Shown piece after piece: positions 26,029 through 33,186 of a stretch of DNA of 34,155 bases. How positions within the stretch are numbered: position 1 is the stretch's first letter; every line of letters begins with the position of its first letter. The position numbers and the translations under genes are program-made. The stretch lies in assembly GCA_009845545.1 (NCBI GenBank), contig VXZK01000112.1, forward strand, positions 1 to 34,155, in the 5' to 3' direction. The DNA comes from Candidatus Poribacteria bacterium (GTDB lineage: Bacteria > Poribacteria > WGA-4E > WGA-3G). The notes under the pieces were generated by a model, which searched no databases, had not been told where the DNA came from, and saw only the letters and a program-made list of their open reading frames with translations.

Positions 26029-27368
26029 GCTTCAAATCCTTCAGTCAATTCGGTTCGGTCGAGGTTGCGCCCGATGAAGATGAGACTATTGTAGCGCTGT
26101 TCAGCACCCCACGGGCGGTCGGGACGACCGTCGAAGAGCATATGAACACCTTGGAAGACGAATCGGTTTGGCTGCCCCTTGATGCTCAGAATACCTTTCA
26201 TGCGGAAGATGTCGATACCTTTTGTCCGTAGCAGATCGCTAATCCAATTGTTCAGCCGGTCGGGGTCGAGGTCGCCGGGGGTTGTGATGCCGACCGATGT
26301 GACTTCGTCATCATGTTCGTGGTCTGGCTTAAATTCGCGTTCAACAACGGGCTCGACAAGGGCACCACTGCCAAAGAGTTGCTCTTGAAATTCGTCGGGG
26401 TGATGCTCGGTAAACAGCGCGTAAGCACCGGGGCGGTCGATCTGCACGTCAAAGCGTAATTCGTCCGCTGTGAGATTCAACGCAATGAGGTGTCCACTCG
26501 GTTGAAGGGTGCCGCCCGCTGAAAGTTCATGCTCATCATCGGAGAAAACCATAACGACGGGTTCAACAGCGGCCTCCAAAGCTTCATCGGTTGATGCACT
26601 TACGGGCACCAACGCGACTTTCATCGTCGGGTCAGGACCTTCTTGGAGAACCAGTTCATGCGTGCCTGATGGAAGGTTATAAACACCGGCCCATTCAAAG
26701 GGATACTCCGGTTCCATAAACTGTGGGTCAATCTCCATCGCCCGGTCGAGATCGAATCCGCCGACATTGAGAATCTTGTCCATCTCAACCACGGCGTCTT
26801 TCGTTCGATAAATCTTCGCTGCACTGTTCATGCCGCGAATTCTGGCTTCCAGTTGATTTAACTCTTCCTCGGTCACAAGGTCAATCTTGTTCAACAAAAT
26901 GACATCGGCAAAGGCGATCTGTTCACGCGCCTCGTCGCTGTCATCGATGTGCTGCCAGATGTGTTTGGCATCCACCAGTGTCGTGACGGAATCCAGTTGC
27001 AGTTTCTCCTTCATTTCCACATCCATGAAGAACGTCTGAGCAACTGGCCCGGGGTCCGCCAGCCCTGTGGTTTCGACCATGATGTAGTCGAACTTATCGC
27101 GACGCTTCATCAGATTCCCCAAAATACGGATGAGATCACCGCGCACCGTGCAGCAGATGCAACCGTTGTTCATCTCGAAAATCTCTTCTTCGGCACCGAT
27201 GACCAAATCATTATCGACACCGATCTCGCCAAACTCGTTTTCGATGACAGCGATACGTTTGCCATGGTTTTCGGTGAGAATGCGGTTGAGAAGCGTGGTT
27301 TTACCAGACCCCAAAAAGCCCGTTAACACGGTGACAGGGACTTGATTGTTTAGCACGGCTGTATTCAT
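26016..27368 (-). CDS. CobW/COG0523-family metal-chaperone GTPase
   Basis: A 450-residue G3E GTPase. Walker A is GFLGSGKTT (residues about 18-26), followed by VIENEFGE, the family metal-binding CxCC (NNGCICCTVRGD), a Walker B/switch VETTGLADPGP, and the guanine-specific NKID (LLNKIDLVTE). The C-terminal CobW domain (GIDIFRMKGILSIKG, RPWG, NSLIFIGRNLD) is intact. Between them, residues about 215-345 hold an extra beta-rich, His/Glu-containing segment (GTHELVLQEG, TEHHPDEF, DHEHDDE) larger than in YjiA/ZagA-type proteins. Such GTPases deliver Zn, Co or other metals to client enzymes. The metal here is probably Zn given the neighbours. ATG follows AAGGAGAG; 20 nt after the 86-residue gene. Confidence 0.92.
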   Translation of the reverse strand: MNTAVLNNQVPVTVLTGFLGSGKTTLLNRILTENHGKRIAVIENEFGEIGVDNDLVIGAEEEIFEMNNGCICCTVRGDLIRILGNLMKRRDKFDYIMVETTGLADPGPVAQTFFMDVEMKEKLQLDSVTTLVDAKHIWQHIDDSDEAREQIAFADVILLNKIDLVTEEELNQLEARIRGMNSAAKIYRTKDAVVEMDKILNVGGFDLDRAMEIDPQFMEPEYPFEWAGVYNLPSGTHELVLQEGPDPTMKVALVPVSASTDEALEAAVEPVVMVFSDDEHELSAGGTLQPSGHLIALNLTADELRFDVQIDRPGAYALFTEHHPDEFQEQLFGSGALVEPVVEREFKPDHEHDDEVTSVGITTPGDLDPDRLNNWISDLLRTKGIDIFRMKGILSIKGQPNRFVFQGVHMLFDGRPDRPWGAEQRYNSLIFIGRNLDRTELTEGFEACLA

Positions 27369-27387
27369 CTTTCTCTCCTTGTAGAAT

Positions 27388-27648
27388 TTAGTCGGTGGTC
27401 AAGCGAACGATGTCCGTCTGCTTTACCTCCGCCAGCGGTTTGTGAATCTTGTATTGCCGGGGTTTTCCCGGTGTTTCCATGATTGCAATGACCGTTTCAA
27501 TAGGCGGGCAGCCTTCTTCGGTGCATTGCAACTGCGTAATCATCACGGAGACATCTTCTGATAGGTCAAAAGCTTCGGAGACCCACGATTTGACTTGGAC
27601 AAGTTGCTGTGGGTCACTCTCTTTTTGCGAATTGAAAAAATTCAGCAC
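27388..27648 (-). CDS. Small conserved Cys protein (CxxxGCPP motif), unknown function
   Basis: An 86-residue cytoplasmic protein with a compact motif, QLQCTEEGCPPIET, and a C-terminal YKIHKPLAEV. I recall similar small proteins beside CobW-family genes but know no function for them. The two cysteines could bind a metal or be a client or regulator of the GTPase. The start is GTG, with AAAGGAGG about 10 nt upstream. It lies between the ferredoxin-like and CobW-family genes on the same strand and is likely co-transcribed with both. Confidence 0.75.
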   Translation of the reverse strand: MLNFFNSQKESDPQQLVQVKSWVSEAFDLSEDVSVMITQLQCTEEGCPPIETVIAIMETPGKPRQYKIHKPLAEVKQTDIVRLTTD

Positions 27649-27757
27649 TGTTGTATGGCCTCCTTTAAACTGTCTGTCATCAAGCTCGTATCAATGTAGC
27701 AATGCTGTACGACAAGAACCTGCCCAACGAACGCTTGCCACTGTGAAGCCTTGTAAC

Positions 27758-28183
27758 TCACGGTTCGCTTGTTTTTTTCTCAAACCCGAACGCGGGAGAT
27801 CGAAACCGATCAAAACGGTGACTATCAAAGGTTGAAGGCAACGGAAGCAGTGCATCCGTTCGTGCCACGGCTTCCGCCCACTCCACGAGTCGCACATAGT
27901 GTCGCTGGAGTTTTATCTGCCCTAACCACACGACACCGTGCGGTGATGTGATACAGATGACATTTGCGAGATCGCACGGCCCGAGGCAGCCTTCGCTGAT
28001 TGTCAATGTTATTGAAGCAGACAGCTGCTTGTTCCGCCACTCCTGTTTGAGCCATTCGACCGGTACAGGCGGTTTCCGTTTCTCTGTCACGCCACAACAA
28101 CAACCTTTACAAACCAGTATATGCATTAAGACACGCCGCCTTGATGCCAACTTGGGCGACGCTTCGATTCTATCTGCTCTCAT
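27758..28183 (-). CDS. (2Fe-2S) thioredoxin-like ferredoxin domain protein
   Basis: About 141 residues. VCKGCCCG (Cys25, 28, 29, 30) followed later by GCLGPCD supplies the cysteines of a thioredoxin-like [2Fe-2S] ferredoxin. VPVEWLKQEWR, the TSPHGVVWLG strand and HYVRLVEWAEA fit the family found beside CobW or cobalamin genes. The start is ATG 28183, preceded by AGGA; the frame is open to 28243 but that segment overlaps the hairpin repeat. The last ~15 residues look like unstructured tail. Role: electron transfer or metal-cluster sensing connected to the GTPase; the partner is unknown. Confidence 0.78.
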   Translation of the reverse strand: MRADRIEASPKLASRRRVLMHILVCKGCCCGVTEKRKPPVPVEWLKQEWRNKQLSASITLTISEGCLGPCDLANVICITSPHGVVWLGQIKLQRHYVRLVEWAEAVARTDALLPLPSTFDSHRFDRFRSPAFGFEKKTSEP

Positions 28184-28220
28184 ACCCTTTTCCTGTGTGT
28201 TACATTCCTGCGAATATATT

Positions 28221-28275
28221 GATTCATCACTACCCAATGCCATTCAAGGGTAGTGATGAATTTTATCGGCACTTA
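28221..28275. repeat. 55-bp hairpin repeat, copy A, at the end of the AztD-like gene
   Basis: TTCATCACTACCC (28223-28235) and GGGTAGTGATGAA (28248-28260) form a perfect 13-bp stem with a 12-nt loop. The element, with its right flank TTTTATCGGCACTTA, includes the stop codon (28273-28275) of the upstream gene. An identical 55-bp copy is at 32095-32149. It may be the gene's terminator region. Confidence 0.8.
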
Positions 28276-30564
28276 TTTCAAAATAACCATCCGCTTCATC
28301 TGATGGAAAGATGGCGTGGACAATCGGTAGAAATAAACACCACTTGAAACCGGCTCACCCACATCGTTTCGACCATCCCAATAGGCCGCACGTGCCCTGC
28401 CTTGATAGAAACCCGCTGGCTTGAAGCCAATCGAAAGCGTTCGCACCAGGTGCCCTGTCGTATCGTAAATTGATAGCGTCACAGGGGCTGACTCCGAAAG
28501 GCGATAAGGTATCCACGTTTCGGGATTGAACGGGTTGGGATAATTCTGCAACACCAGGTTCTGCTCGGGTATGCCGATCCCCGTAAGTGTAATCGGGAGA
28601 ACAGCGTTTGCGAGTGCCTCTGGTGTCACGACGAAATTCAGTTTCTCCGAAGCGATCTCTCCGGTCGCATCCGCAACGGTGACTTCCAGTGTGTCGCCGG
28701 CCTCGACGACGCTCTGTCGGGAGAGATCAGCGGTCGCTGCGGCAAAATAGCCGCCGCGCACACGATTCGTCATCATCGCGTTCGTCCGCAGGTTTCGGAC
28801 AGTGACCAGGTAGCCATCAAGGTTCTGCACACCTTCTAATTGTCCGCTGACAACGAACGCCCAAGTGTTATTTTGCGTGTCCATTGCTCTTGCGATCGGT
28901 GCTGCAGGAACTGGTGGTTGATTCGTCCACGGTGCCCCGACAAAGGCGACCTGTCGGGCGTGTGGCACGTTGACGATGTATCCCTTTGCGCCTTCAATTG
29001 GGAACCCGTTGTCTGGTGCATCGGGTGTCCAGCCAACGAACTCTTGGTTGACATCATCAAGTTTAATGACCGTCGTTGCGCCAATCATCTCCGCCAACGA
29101 CCGAGCGTTCATCGGCGTGCGAGGTTTCAGCGGTGCGGAGATCATGTTCAAGCCTTCGGAGAGAGAAGCGTAGTAGGCGTGACTGAAGTCCTCTCCGTCG
29201 GCGACAGGTTCATGGCTATGTTCGGCGTCACCTGCTGGCGCAGGTCCCAGCGGGGCAACCCAACCCAACGCTGTCATATTCAAGGGCTGCCCCTCAACAG
29301 AAAATGTCCTGCTCACGGATACTGTCTCAAGGTCAACCTCAAGAATCTCACCGGCATTGGGATCGCTGACATAGGCGAACCCACTACCGACAGTCAGCGC
29401 GGGACGGAGACCTTCCACATCACTGAAATCTGCAACCACTTGTGTCGATCCGAGCAGCGTCCAATCGCTTGGGTTGAACACCTGCAACAGACCGTCAACG
29501 GTCAGCACTGCTAACTTATCCCCATGTTCCTTCTCAAAATCGAAACCTCTATAGGCTGCCGGCAGTTGCTGAATGTCGTTCGGATCAAGCTCGGTCGAAT
29601 CTGGATAGATACGGACGAGGGCTCTGTAGCCCGGTTCCGGGTTGCTACCGTAATTACCGATGGCAAACGGCTGAGCGTGATGAGACCTGACGATGCTCGT
29701 TCGCAGACCGTCAGGATAAGCGATCTTGTGTGCGGAGAACAGACCGGTTACCGGGTCGTGGGTCATCACAAAAACGCCGCCATCTCCCGTGCCATCCTCA
29801 CGTTTCTCATTACAGCCGGCTATGAAATGTTCTCCGACTATCGTTTCACCGTGCATACCGAGGCAGGAGGCTTGGAAATCTTCTGTATCGTTGAACGTTT
29901 GAAGGATATTTCCCTGCTCATCAACGACCGCAAAGCCGCTCGGAAGTGAGCCGAACTCACGGTCCGGATCGGGGAGCGAGAAGATTATCTTTCCACCGTG
30001 CACCGGTGCTCCGACACCGTGCTGCTGCGCGGAGGTCAATATGAGCGTGTCCGGGTTGGGTAAGAATAGGTCTTCCTCGCGCACGGTGACGTTCTTTGAA
30101 TCCACACCCTCACCAAAGTTGCCATCAAAGTGGATGTTAACGCGCCCATCGTGTGAAACAAAGTGAATGGGTCTTTGCGAGTTTGCGAGTTCGCCGGTAA
30201 GGTTGAACGGCAGCAAGCTGGGTCTGCCTTTCTCCTTATCGAAATGATCGCCGTGTTCTTCGAGGTACAGACCGGAGTCGATGAAATTAACGGTATTGGC
30301 ACTAGTTTGAACAACGCCTGCGATGCGACCGCTTTCGGTCGTGTAAACACGCGCAGACCCTTCCACCATGAAGGTTTCTATCACTTCTCCATTGTCAAGT
30401 TCAATAAGTTGGAGTAAACCGGTTTCGCCATCTGCGACAAGTAACCGACCCAGCGGCTCCTCATGCTCATCATCATACTCTTGTGCAATGGCTTGCATTG
30501 AGAGGATCGAACAAGACATCAAAAACATAAGCAGCGCCAGTGTGGCTCTTATGCCAGTAACCAT
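28273..30564 (-). CDS. AztD-like zinc-chaperone propeller fused to FlgD-like C-terminal sorting domain
   Basis: About 763 residues from ATG 30564 (a TTG at 30627 is possible). A signal peptide (hydrophobic residues about 6-26, cleavage near IAQ) is followed by a His/Asp-rich start (YDDEHEEPLGRLLVADG). The propeller of about 400 residues carries motifs I associate with the periplasmic zinc chaperone AztD: DSGLYLEEHGDHFD, QQHGVGAPV, CLGMHGETIVGEHFIAGC. A HSHE cluster follows near residue 445. Then an Ig-like region, and a C-terminal FlgD-type Ig domain (PNPFNPETWIPYRL, YWDGRNDVGEPVSSGVYFYRL) typical of surface or secretion sorting. AztD passes zinc to AztC; the metal-binding lipoprotein at 32241 fits that partner role. 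Next to the ferredoxin, CobW and TonB genes. Confidence 0.82.
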   Translation of the reverse strand: MVTGIRATLALLMFLMSCSILSMQAIAQEYDDEHEEPLGRLLVADGETGLLQLIELDNGEVIETFMVEGSARVYTTESGRIAGVVQTSANTVNFIDSGLYLEEHGDHFDKEKGRPSLLPFNLTGELANSQRPIHFVSHDGRVNIHFDGNFGEGVDSKNVTVREEDLFLPNPDTLILTSAQQHGVGAPVHGGKIIFSLPDPDREFGSLPSGFAVVDEQGNILQTFNDTEDFQASCLGMHGETIVGEHFIAGCNEKREDGTGDGGVFVMTHDPVTGLFSAHKIAYPDGLRTSIVRSHHAQPFAIGNYGSNPEPGYRALVRIYPDSTELDPNDIQQLPAAYRGFDFEKEHGDKLAVLTVDGLLQVFNPSDWTLLGSTQVVADFSDVEGLRPALTVGSGFAYVSDPNAGEILEVDLETVSVSRTFSVEGQPLNMTALGWVAPLGPAPAGDAEHSHEPVADGEDFSHAYYASLSEGLNMISAPLKPRTPMNARSLAEMIGATTVIKLDDVNQEFVGWTPDAPDNGFPIEGAKGYIVNVPHARQVAFVGAPWTNQPPVPAAPIARAMDTQNNTWAFVVSGQLEGVQNLDGYLVTVRNLRTNAMMTNRVRGGYFAAATADLSRQSVVEAGDTLEVTVADATGEIASEKLNFVVTPEALANAVLPITLTGIGIPEQNLVLQNYPNPFNPETWIPYRLSESAPVTLSIYDTTGHLVRTLSIGFKPAGFYQGRARAAYWDGRNDVGEPVSSGVYFYRLSTPSFHQMKRMVILK

Positions 30565-30904
30565 AAATCGTGAAATAGCGACAGAAAAGTCGCGCTGAAA
30601 AAAGTAAGTAAACAATGTATTCTCCAAGTTTTTTTAAATATAGAATTATACTTAACGGCGAACATGCCACGCGAAACGTATAAAATGCGTGTTTGACATG
30701 TCGCGAGTAACGAATGCTTTGCGTAATAGATGTGCTTATGGACATCCTGAAAGCCGACCACGCATGGGTCCACAATCAGATAGCGTCTACGACAGAAACG
30801 CTACGATACGTTACAAAGCATCGGTGTACAAAGCGCGGGGGCGTGATATGGAACCCCGCGATCTTTGTACAATCAAGGATATAAAGGAAAAACAAAATCT
30901 GCCT
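30565..30904. other. Intergenic region with strong hairpins, no convincing gene
   Basis: This 340-bp stretch has no convincing coding sequence; an in-frame TTG start for the downstream gene could extend coding to 30627. A TATAAT-like minus-strand box lies near 30645 without a good -35. Two inverted repeats stand out: TAGCGT/ACGCTA (30781-30786, 30798-30803) and a long stem GTACAAAGCGCGGGG (30826-30840) with CCCCGCG (30854-30860) and CTTTGTAC (30863-30870), a 15-bp stem with a 2-nt bulge. The latter lies 35 nt behind the His-rich gene and may terminate it or be a repeat element. Confidence 0.6.
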
Positions 30905-31276
30905 TTAAAAGGCATAATTTGCGAGTTGAGTGGAGAATACAGGTGGGGCACGACTTCGCGTGTGGATGACCGGTTTTAGGGGTATAAAAGTGTCTTCATA
31001 AAGTCGGAGTATCGTATGAAAGCAGAAGGGTGCGTCAAGTGCAAAGGGTTCAACCTCGAAACTGACGTGCTGGTTGCAAAAGGAACAGGCTGTGCAGGTA
31101 TCTTTGCTCTGCGAATGTTCGGTAGGACAATGCTGGCAATGCGAATGTCCGGTATGATCATGTGTCAGTTCGATGAGACCCAGCAGCACGACGTAGAAAA
31201 ATAAACCTGCGAAAACACAGATTTTCAAACTACGTCCAAATATTAACTTGTTGGGAAAAGTCGTGCTGTTTCTCAT
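30905..31276 (-). CDS. His/Cys-rich small membrane-anchored protein, putative metal binder
   Basis: About 123 residues. A hydrophobic N-terminal segment (SLKICVFAGLFFYVVLLGLIE) is followed directly by a metal-binding-like patch rich in His and Cys: THDHTGHSHCQHC, then CTACSFCNQH. The C-terminal RSRAPPVF recalls DUF2946/CopL-like proteins linked to copper or zinc stress, but I am not certain of the family. The patch would face the periplasm, buffering or sensing metal for the adjacent importer genes. ATG 31276 has AGG about 9 nt upstream; an earlier TTG at 31318 is in frame. It has a perfect-consensus promoter (31333-31361) of its own. Confidence 0.72.
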   Translation of the reverse strand: MRNSTTFPNKLIFGRSLKICVFAGLFFYVVLLGLIELTHDHTGHSHCQHCPTEHSQSKDTCTACSFCNQHVSFEVEPFALDAPFCFHTILRLYEDTFIPLKPVIHTRSRAPPVFSTQLANYAF

Positions 31277-31332
31277 ACACCAGTACCTATGGTTATGCTG
31301 AAAAAAAATGCGTGCCAATGAATTTGCGATAA

Positions 31333-31361
31333 ATTATAGCACGCGATTGTGTCAATGTCAA
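31333..31361 (-). promoter_or_regulatory. Perfect sigma70 consensus promoter for the His-rich gene
   Basis: Minus strand TTGACA (31361-31356), a 17-nt spacer, TATAAT (31338-31333), with an AT-rich palindrome AACTT/AAGTT (31367-31379) just upstream. The transcript would start near 31326, about 50 nt before the ATG. Confidence 0.8.
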
Positions 31362-31402
31362 ATAGAACTTAAAAAGTTGATTCGGATTATTCCTTATGTT
31401 TA

Positions 31403-31996
31403 TCAATTGCTTTTAGGTTGTGAAAGCAAGTATTCGACGAGTTCATGCCACTTTGCAGCCATCTCGTGTGCAGGAATACATTTCTTCTTCCATGCGTCAG
31501 TACACCGTTGGCGATAGTCAAGTCCGTATTCAGAAATAATCCACTGCTCGTAGTCGCCTATCCATGCGAGACCTTGAGTGAGCAAGTTGAAAACGCTATG
31601 CCACGCATCCACATCACGTGGATGCGTAAGTTCAGGGAGTTGCTCCGGTTTCCATATAGGCAACGAAAAATCGACTGCTGCTGTCTGTTTGGGCGCGAAT
31701 TTGTAACGCTGCAAGAAAAGCCCTCCTCGGTCCCCGTCGCCATAGAAAAACCCGAATCCCCATAAAATAGCTCGGCTTCTGCCAGAGCCACGCCACTCAT
31801 AAGCGGTACTTCCGTGCTTGCCTTCCGGCGGTCGATGTTTGGTAAAACCGTAGGCGAGCAAAGCATTTCCGTCTGCTCGGCGAATCTCCTGTCCCCAACA
31901 CCACAACTGTTGGTCCAACAGTGCCGTCGCGATCTTCCTGACCTTGTTCAATGCCCCTAACCAACACGCAGATGCGTCGTCAGTTCTGCCAGACAT
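31403..31996 (-). CDS. Conserved protein of unknown function, 197 residues
   Basis: I recall similar hypothetical proteins in planctomycete-like genomes (YGFTKHRPPEG, LWGFGFFYGD, GGLFLQRYKF), but no function is known to me. It has no signal peptide or membrane segment and is rich in Trp, with many conserved-looking aromatic positions. The start ATG follows GGAGG in GGAGGAATAAGTC, an excellent ribosome-binding site. It lies between the repeat-remnant region and the His-rich gene on the same strand. A link to metal homeostasis is only positional. Confidence 0.75.
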   Translation of the reverse strand: MSGRTDDASACWLGALNKVRKIATALLDQQLWCWGQEIRRADGNALLAYGFTKHRPPEGKHGSTAYEWRGSGRSRAILWGFGFFYGDGDRGGLFLQRYKFAPKQTAAVDFSLPIWKPEQLPELTHPRDVDAWHSVFNLLTQGLAWIGDYEQWIISEYGLDYRQRCTDAWKKKCIPAHEMAAKWHELVEYLLSQPKSN

Positions 31997-32023
31997 GACT
32001 TATTCCTCCATAAGAAGCGGCTT

Positions 32024-32101
32024 CTACTTCTTCTCAAGATCCCGAAGCAATTCAAAAGCGGTGTCAAGAATTGTCGGTTTCTTTTTAGTATACCGATTCA
32101 T
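32024..32101 (-). pseudogene. 25-codon ORF, possible C-terminal remnant of a lost gene
   Basis: Minus-strand reading MNRYTKKKPTILDTAFELL followed by RDLEKK and a TAG stop looks like the natural C terminus of a protein. The ATG lies inside the arm of hairpin repeat copy B, with no ribosome-binding site, so it is either the tail of a gene interrupted by the repeat or a chance mini-ORF. It ends 28 nt before the ATG of the 197-residue gene. Confidence 0.3.
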
Positions 32102-32149
32102 CACTACCCAATGCCATTCAAGGGTAGTGATGAATTTTATCGGCACTTA
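32095..32149. repeat. 55-bp hairpin repeat, copy B
   Basis: Identical to 28221-28275: TTCATCACTACCC (32097-32109) / GGGTAGTGATGAA (32122-32134) with the same loop and right flank. It adjoins the gene remnant at 32150-32240. Confidence 0.85.
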
Positions 32150-32240
32150 CTTGAAACCCCTCACTTACATCATCTCGACCATCCCAATAGGCCGCACGTG
32201 CCCTGCCTTGATAGGACCCCGCTGGCTGGAAGCCAACGGG
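32150..32240 (-). pseudogene. Decayed 3' fragment of an AztD-like/FlgD-domain gene
   Basis: Minus-strand reading gives a run FQPAGSYQGRARAAYWDGRD, a near match to FKPAGFYQGRARAAYWDGRN in the FlgD domain of the gene at 28273-30564. After that the frame degenerates, and about 65 bp present in the intact gene (28276-28340) are missing before the hairpin repeat. The fragment abuts the stop codon of the metal-binding lipoprotein gene. It is the relic of a second copy of the FlgD-domain gene, or of a partial duplication. Confidence 0.75.
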
Positions 32241-33182
32241 TTATAGTTCTGATTTCCCAATCAAAGCATGTACAATCGTATCAATATTATATCGGATCAT
32301 GCCCATGTAGGTACCTTCAGGTGTTCCCTCGTTTCCCATAGCATCTGTGAAGAGCACACCCCCAATTTTCACATCAAATCCTTTTGACTTCACAGCGGCT
32401 TTCACCGCTTCGAGACTCCGTGAAGAGACGGATGACTCTACAAACATAGCAGAGATACGCCGCTCCGCAATGAACGTCGCCAATTCCTGTACATCAGCGA
32501 TACCGACTTCTGTCGCGGTGCTAATCCCTTGTAATCCGCGCACCTCAAACCCGTACGCCTTTCCGAAGTAGTTAAAACAGTCGTGCGCCGTCACAAGGAC
32601 GCGTTGCTGAGCTGGGACGCGTTCCACTTGCGACTTTACGTATGTGTCGAGTTCTGTGAGTTCCATGAGGTAGCGTTCGGCGTTGCTTCGGTACAGGACA
32701 GTATTATCGGCATCGAATTCACTCAGGGCATCGCGAACCTTTCTAACCGCTTGCATCCAAAGCTTCACGTCGAACCATAGGTGCGGATCGTAGAGTCCCT
32801 CGTATTCTGGGGGGGTTAGCAGCAGACTCCGATCTACAGCGTCTGTTACGGGGACTGTCAGCCTGTCCTCCGACATCTTCGCAAGGATGTCCACCATTTT
32901 TGCTTCAAGGTACAGCCCGTTATAGAAAATAATGTCTGCTGAACCGAGTCTTTGAACATCTTTAGGTGTTGGGTTGTAAAAGTGTGGGTCTACGCCAGGT
33001 TCGACCATGCCGGTCACCTCAACGCGCGGACCGCCAACATTTTTAACAATATCAGTAATCATACCGATCGTGGTAACAACGCGAAGTTTATCGCCTGTGG
33101 CAGCATCCGGTTGTCCCTTCGGATCACAGCCAGCCCATACCAGTATACCTATTAAACACACTGAAATGTATATTTTCTGCAT
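32241..33182 (-). CDS. TroA/ZnuA-type metal ABC transporter substrate-binding lipoprotein
   Basis: About 313 residues from ATG 33182 (GGAAGG upstream; a GTG at 33194 is in frame). Signal peptide with lipobox VWAGC. Numbered from that GTG, the family's four ligands are visible: H71 (VDPHFYNP), H138 (YDPHLWFD), H204 (VTAHDCFNYF) and D284 (LFTDAMG). His at the third position favours zinc (TroA/AztC/ZnuA type) over the Glu of manganese binders. There is no long His-rich loop, as in AztC, which works with AztD. No permease or ATPase gene lies in the window. It starts 5 nt after the MerC-like gene stop, in the TonB receptor gene cluster. Confidence 0.9.
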   Translation of the reverse strand: MQKIYISVCLIGILVWAGCDPKGQPDAATGDKLRVVTTIGMITDIVKNVGGPRVEVTGMVEPGVDPHFYNPTPKDVQRLGSADIIFYNGLYLEAKMVDILAKMSEDRLTVPVTDAVDRSLLLTPPEYEGLYDPHLWFDVKLWMQAVRKVRDALSEFDADNTVLYRSNAERYLMELTELDTYVKSQVERVPAQQRVLVTAHDCFNYFGKAYGFEVRGLQGISTATEVGIADVQELATFIAERRISAMFVESSVSSRSLEAVKAAVKSKGFDVKIGGVLFTDAMGNEGTPEGTYMGMIRYNIDTIVHALIGKSEL

Positions 33183-33186
33183 AATT

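Noticed and set aside
27948..28253. 101-codon plus-strand frame
   Set aside because: It is antisense to the ferredoxin-like gene, whose cysteine motifs and conserved strands show the minus strand is coding.
28840..29514. 224-codon plus-strand frame
   Set aside because: Antisense to the AztD-like/FlgD gene; no ribosome-binding site or domain, and the minus-strand protein has clear family motifs.
24973..30564. Horizontal transfer of the CobW to AztD-like region based on base composition
   Set aside because: The region looks slightly more GC-rich by eye, but sample counts differ only by a few percent from neighbouring genes and no mobility gene or attachment site flanks it.
30689..30979. 96-codon plus-strand frame in the gap before the His-rich gene
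   Set aside because: It overlaps two strong hairpins and the end of the opposite-strand His-rich gene, has no ribosome-binding site, and its composition is that of a chance frame.
31320..31345. Zur-type operator over the His-rich gene promoter
   Set aside because: The sequence around the -10 box is AT-rich but does not form a convincing palindrome; only the outer GCG/CGC pairs match.
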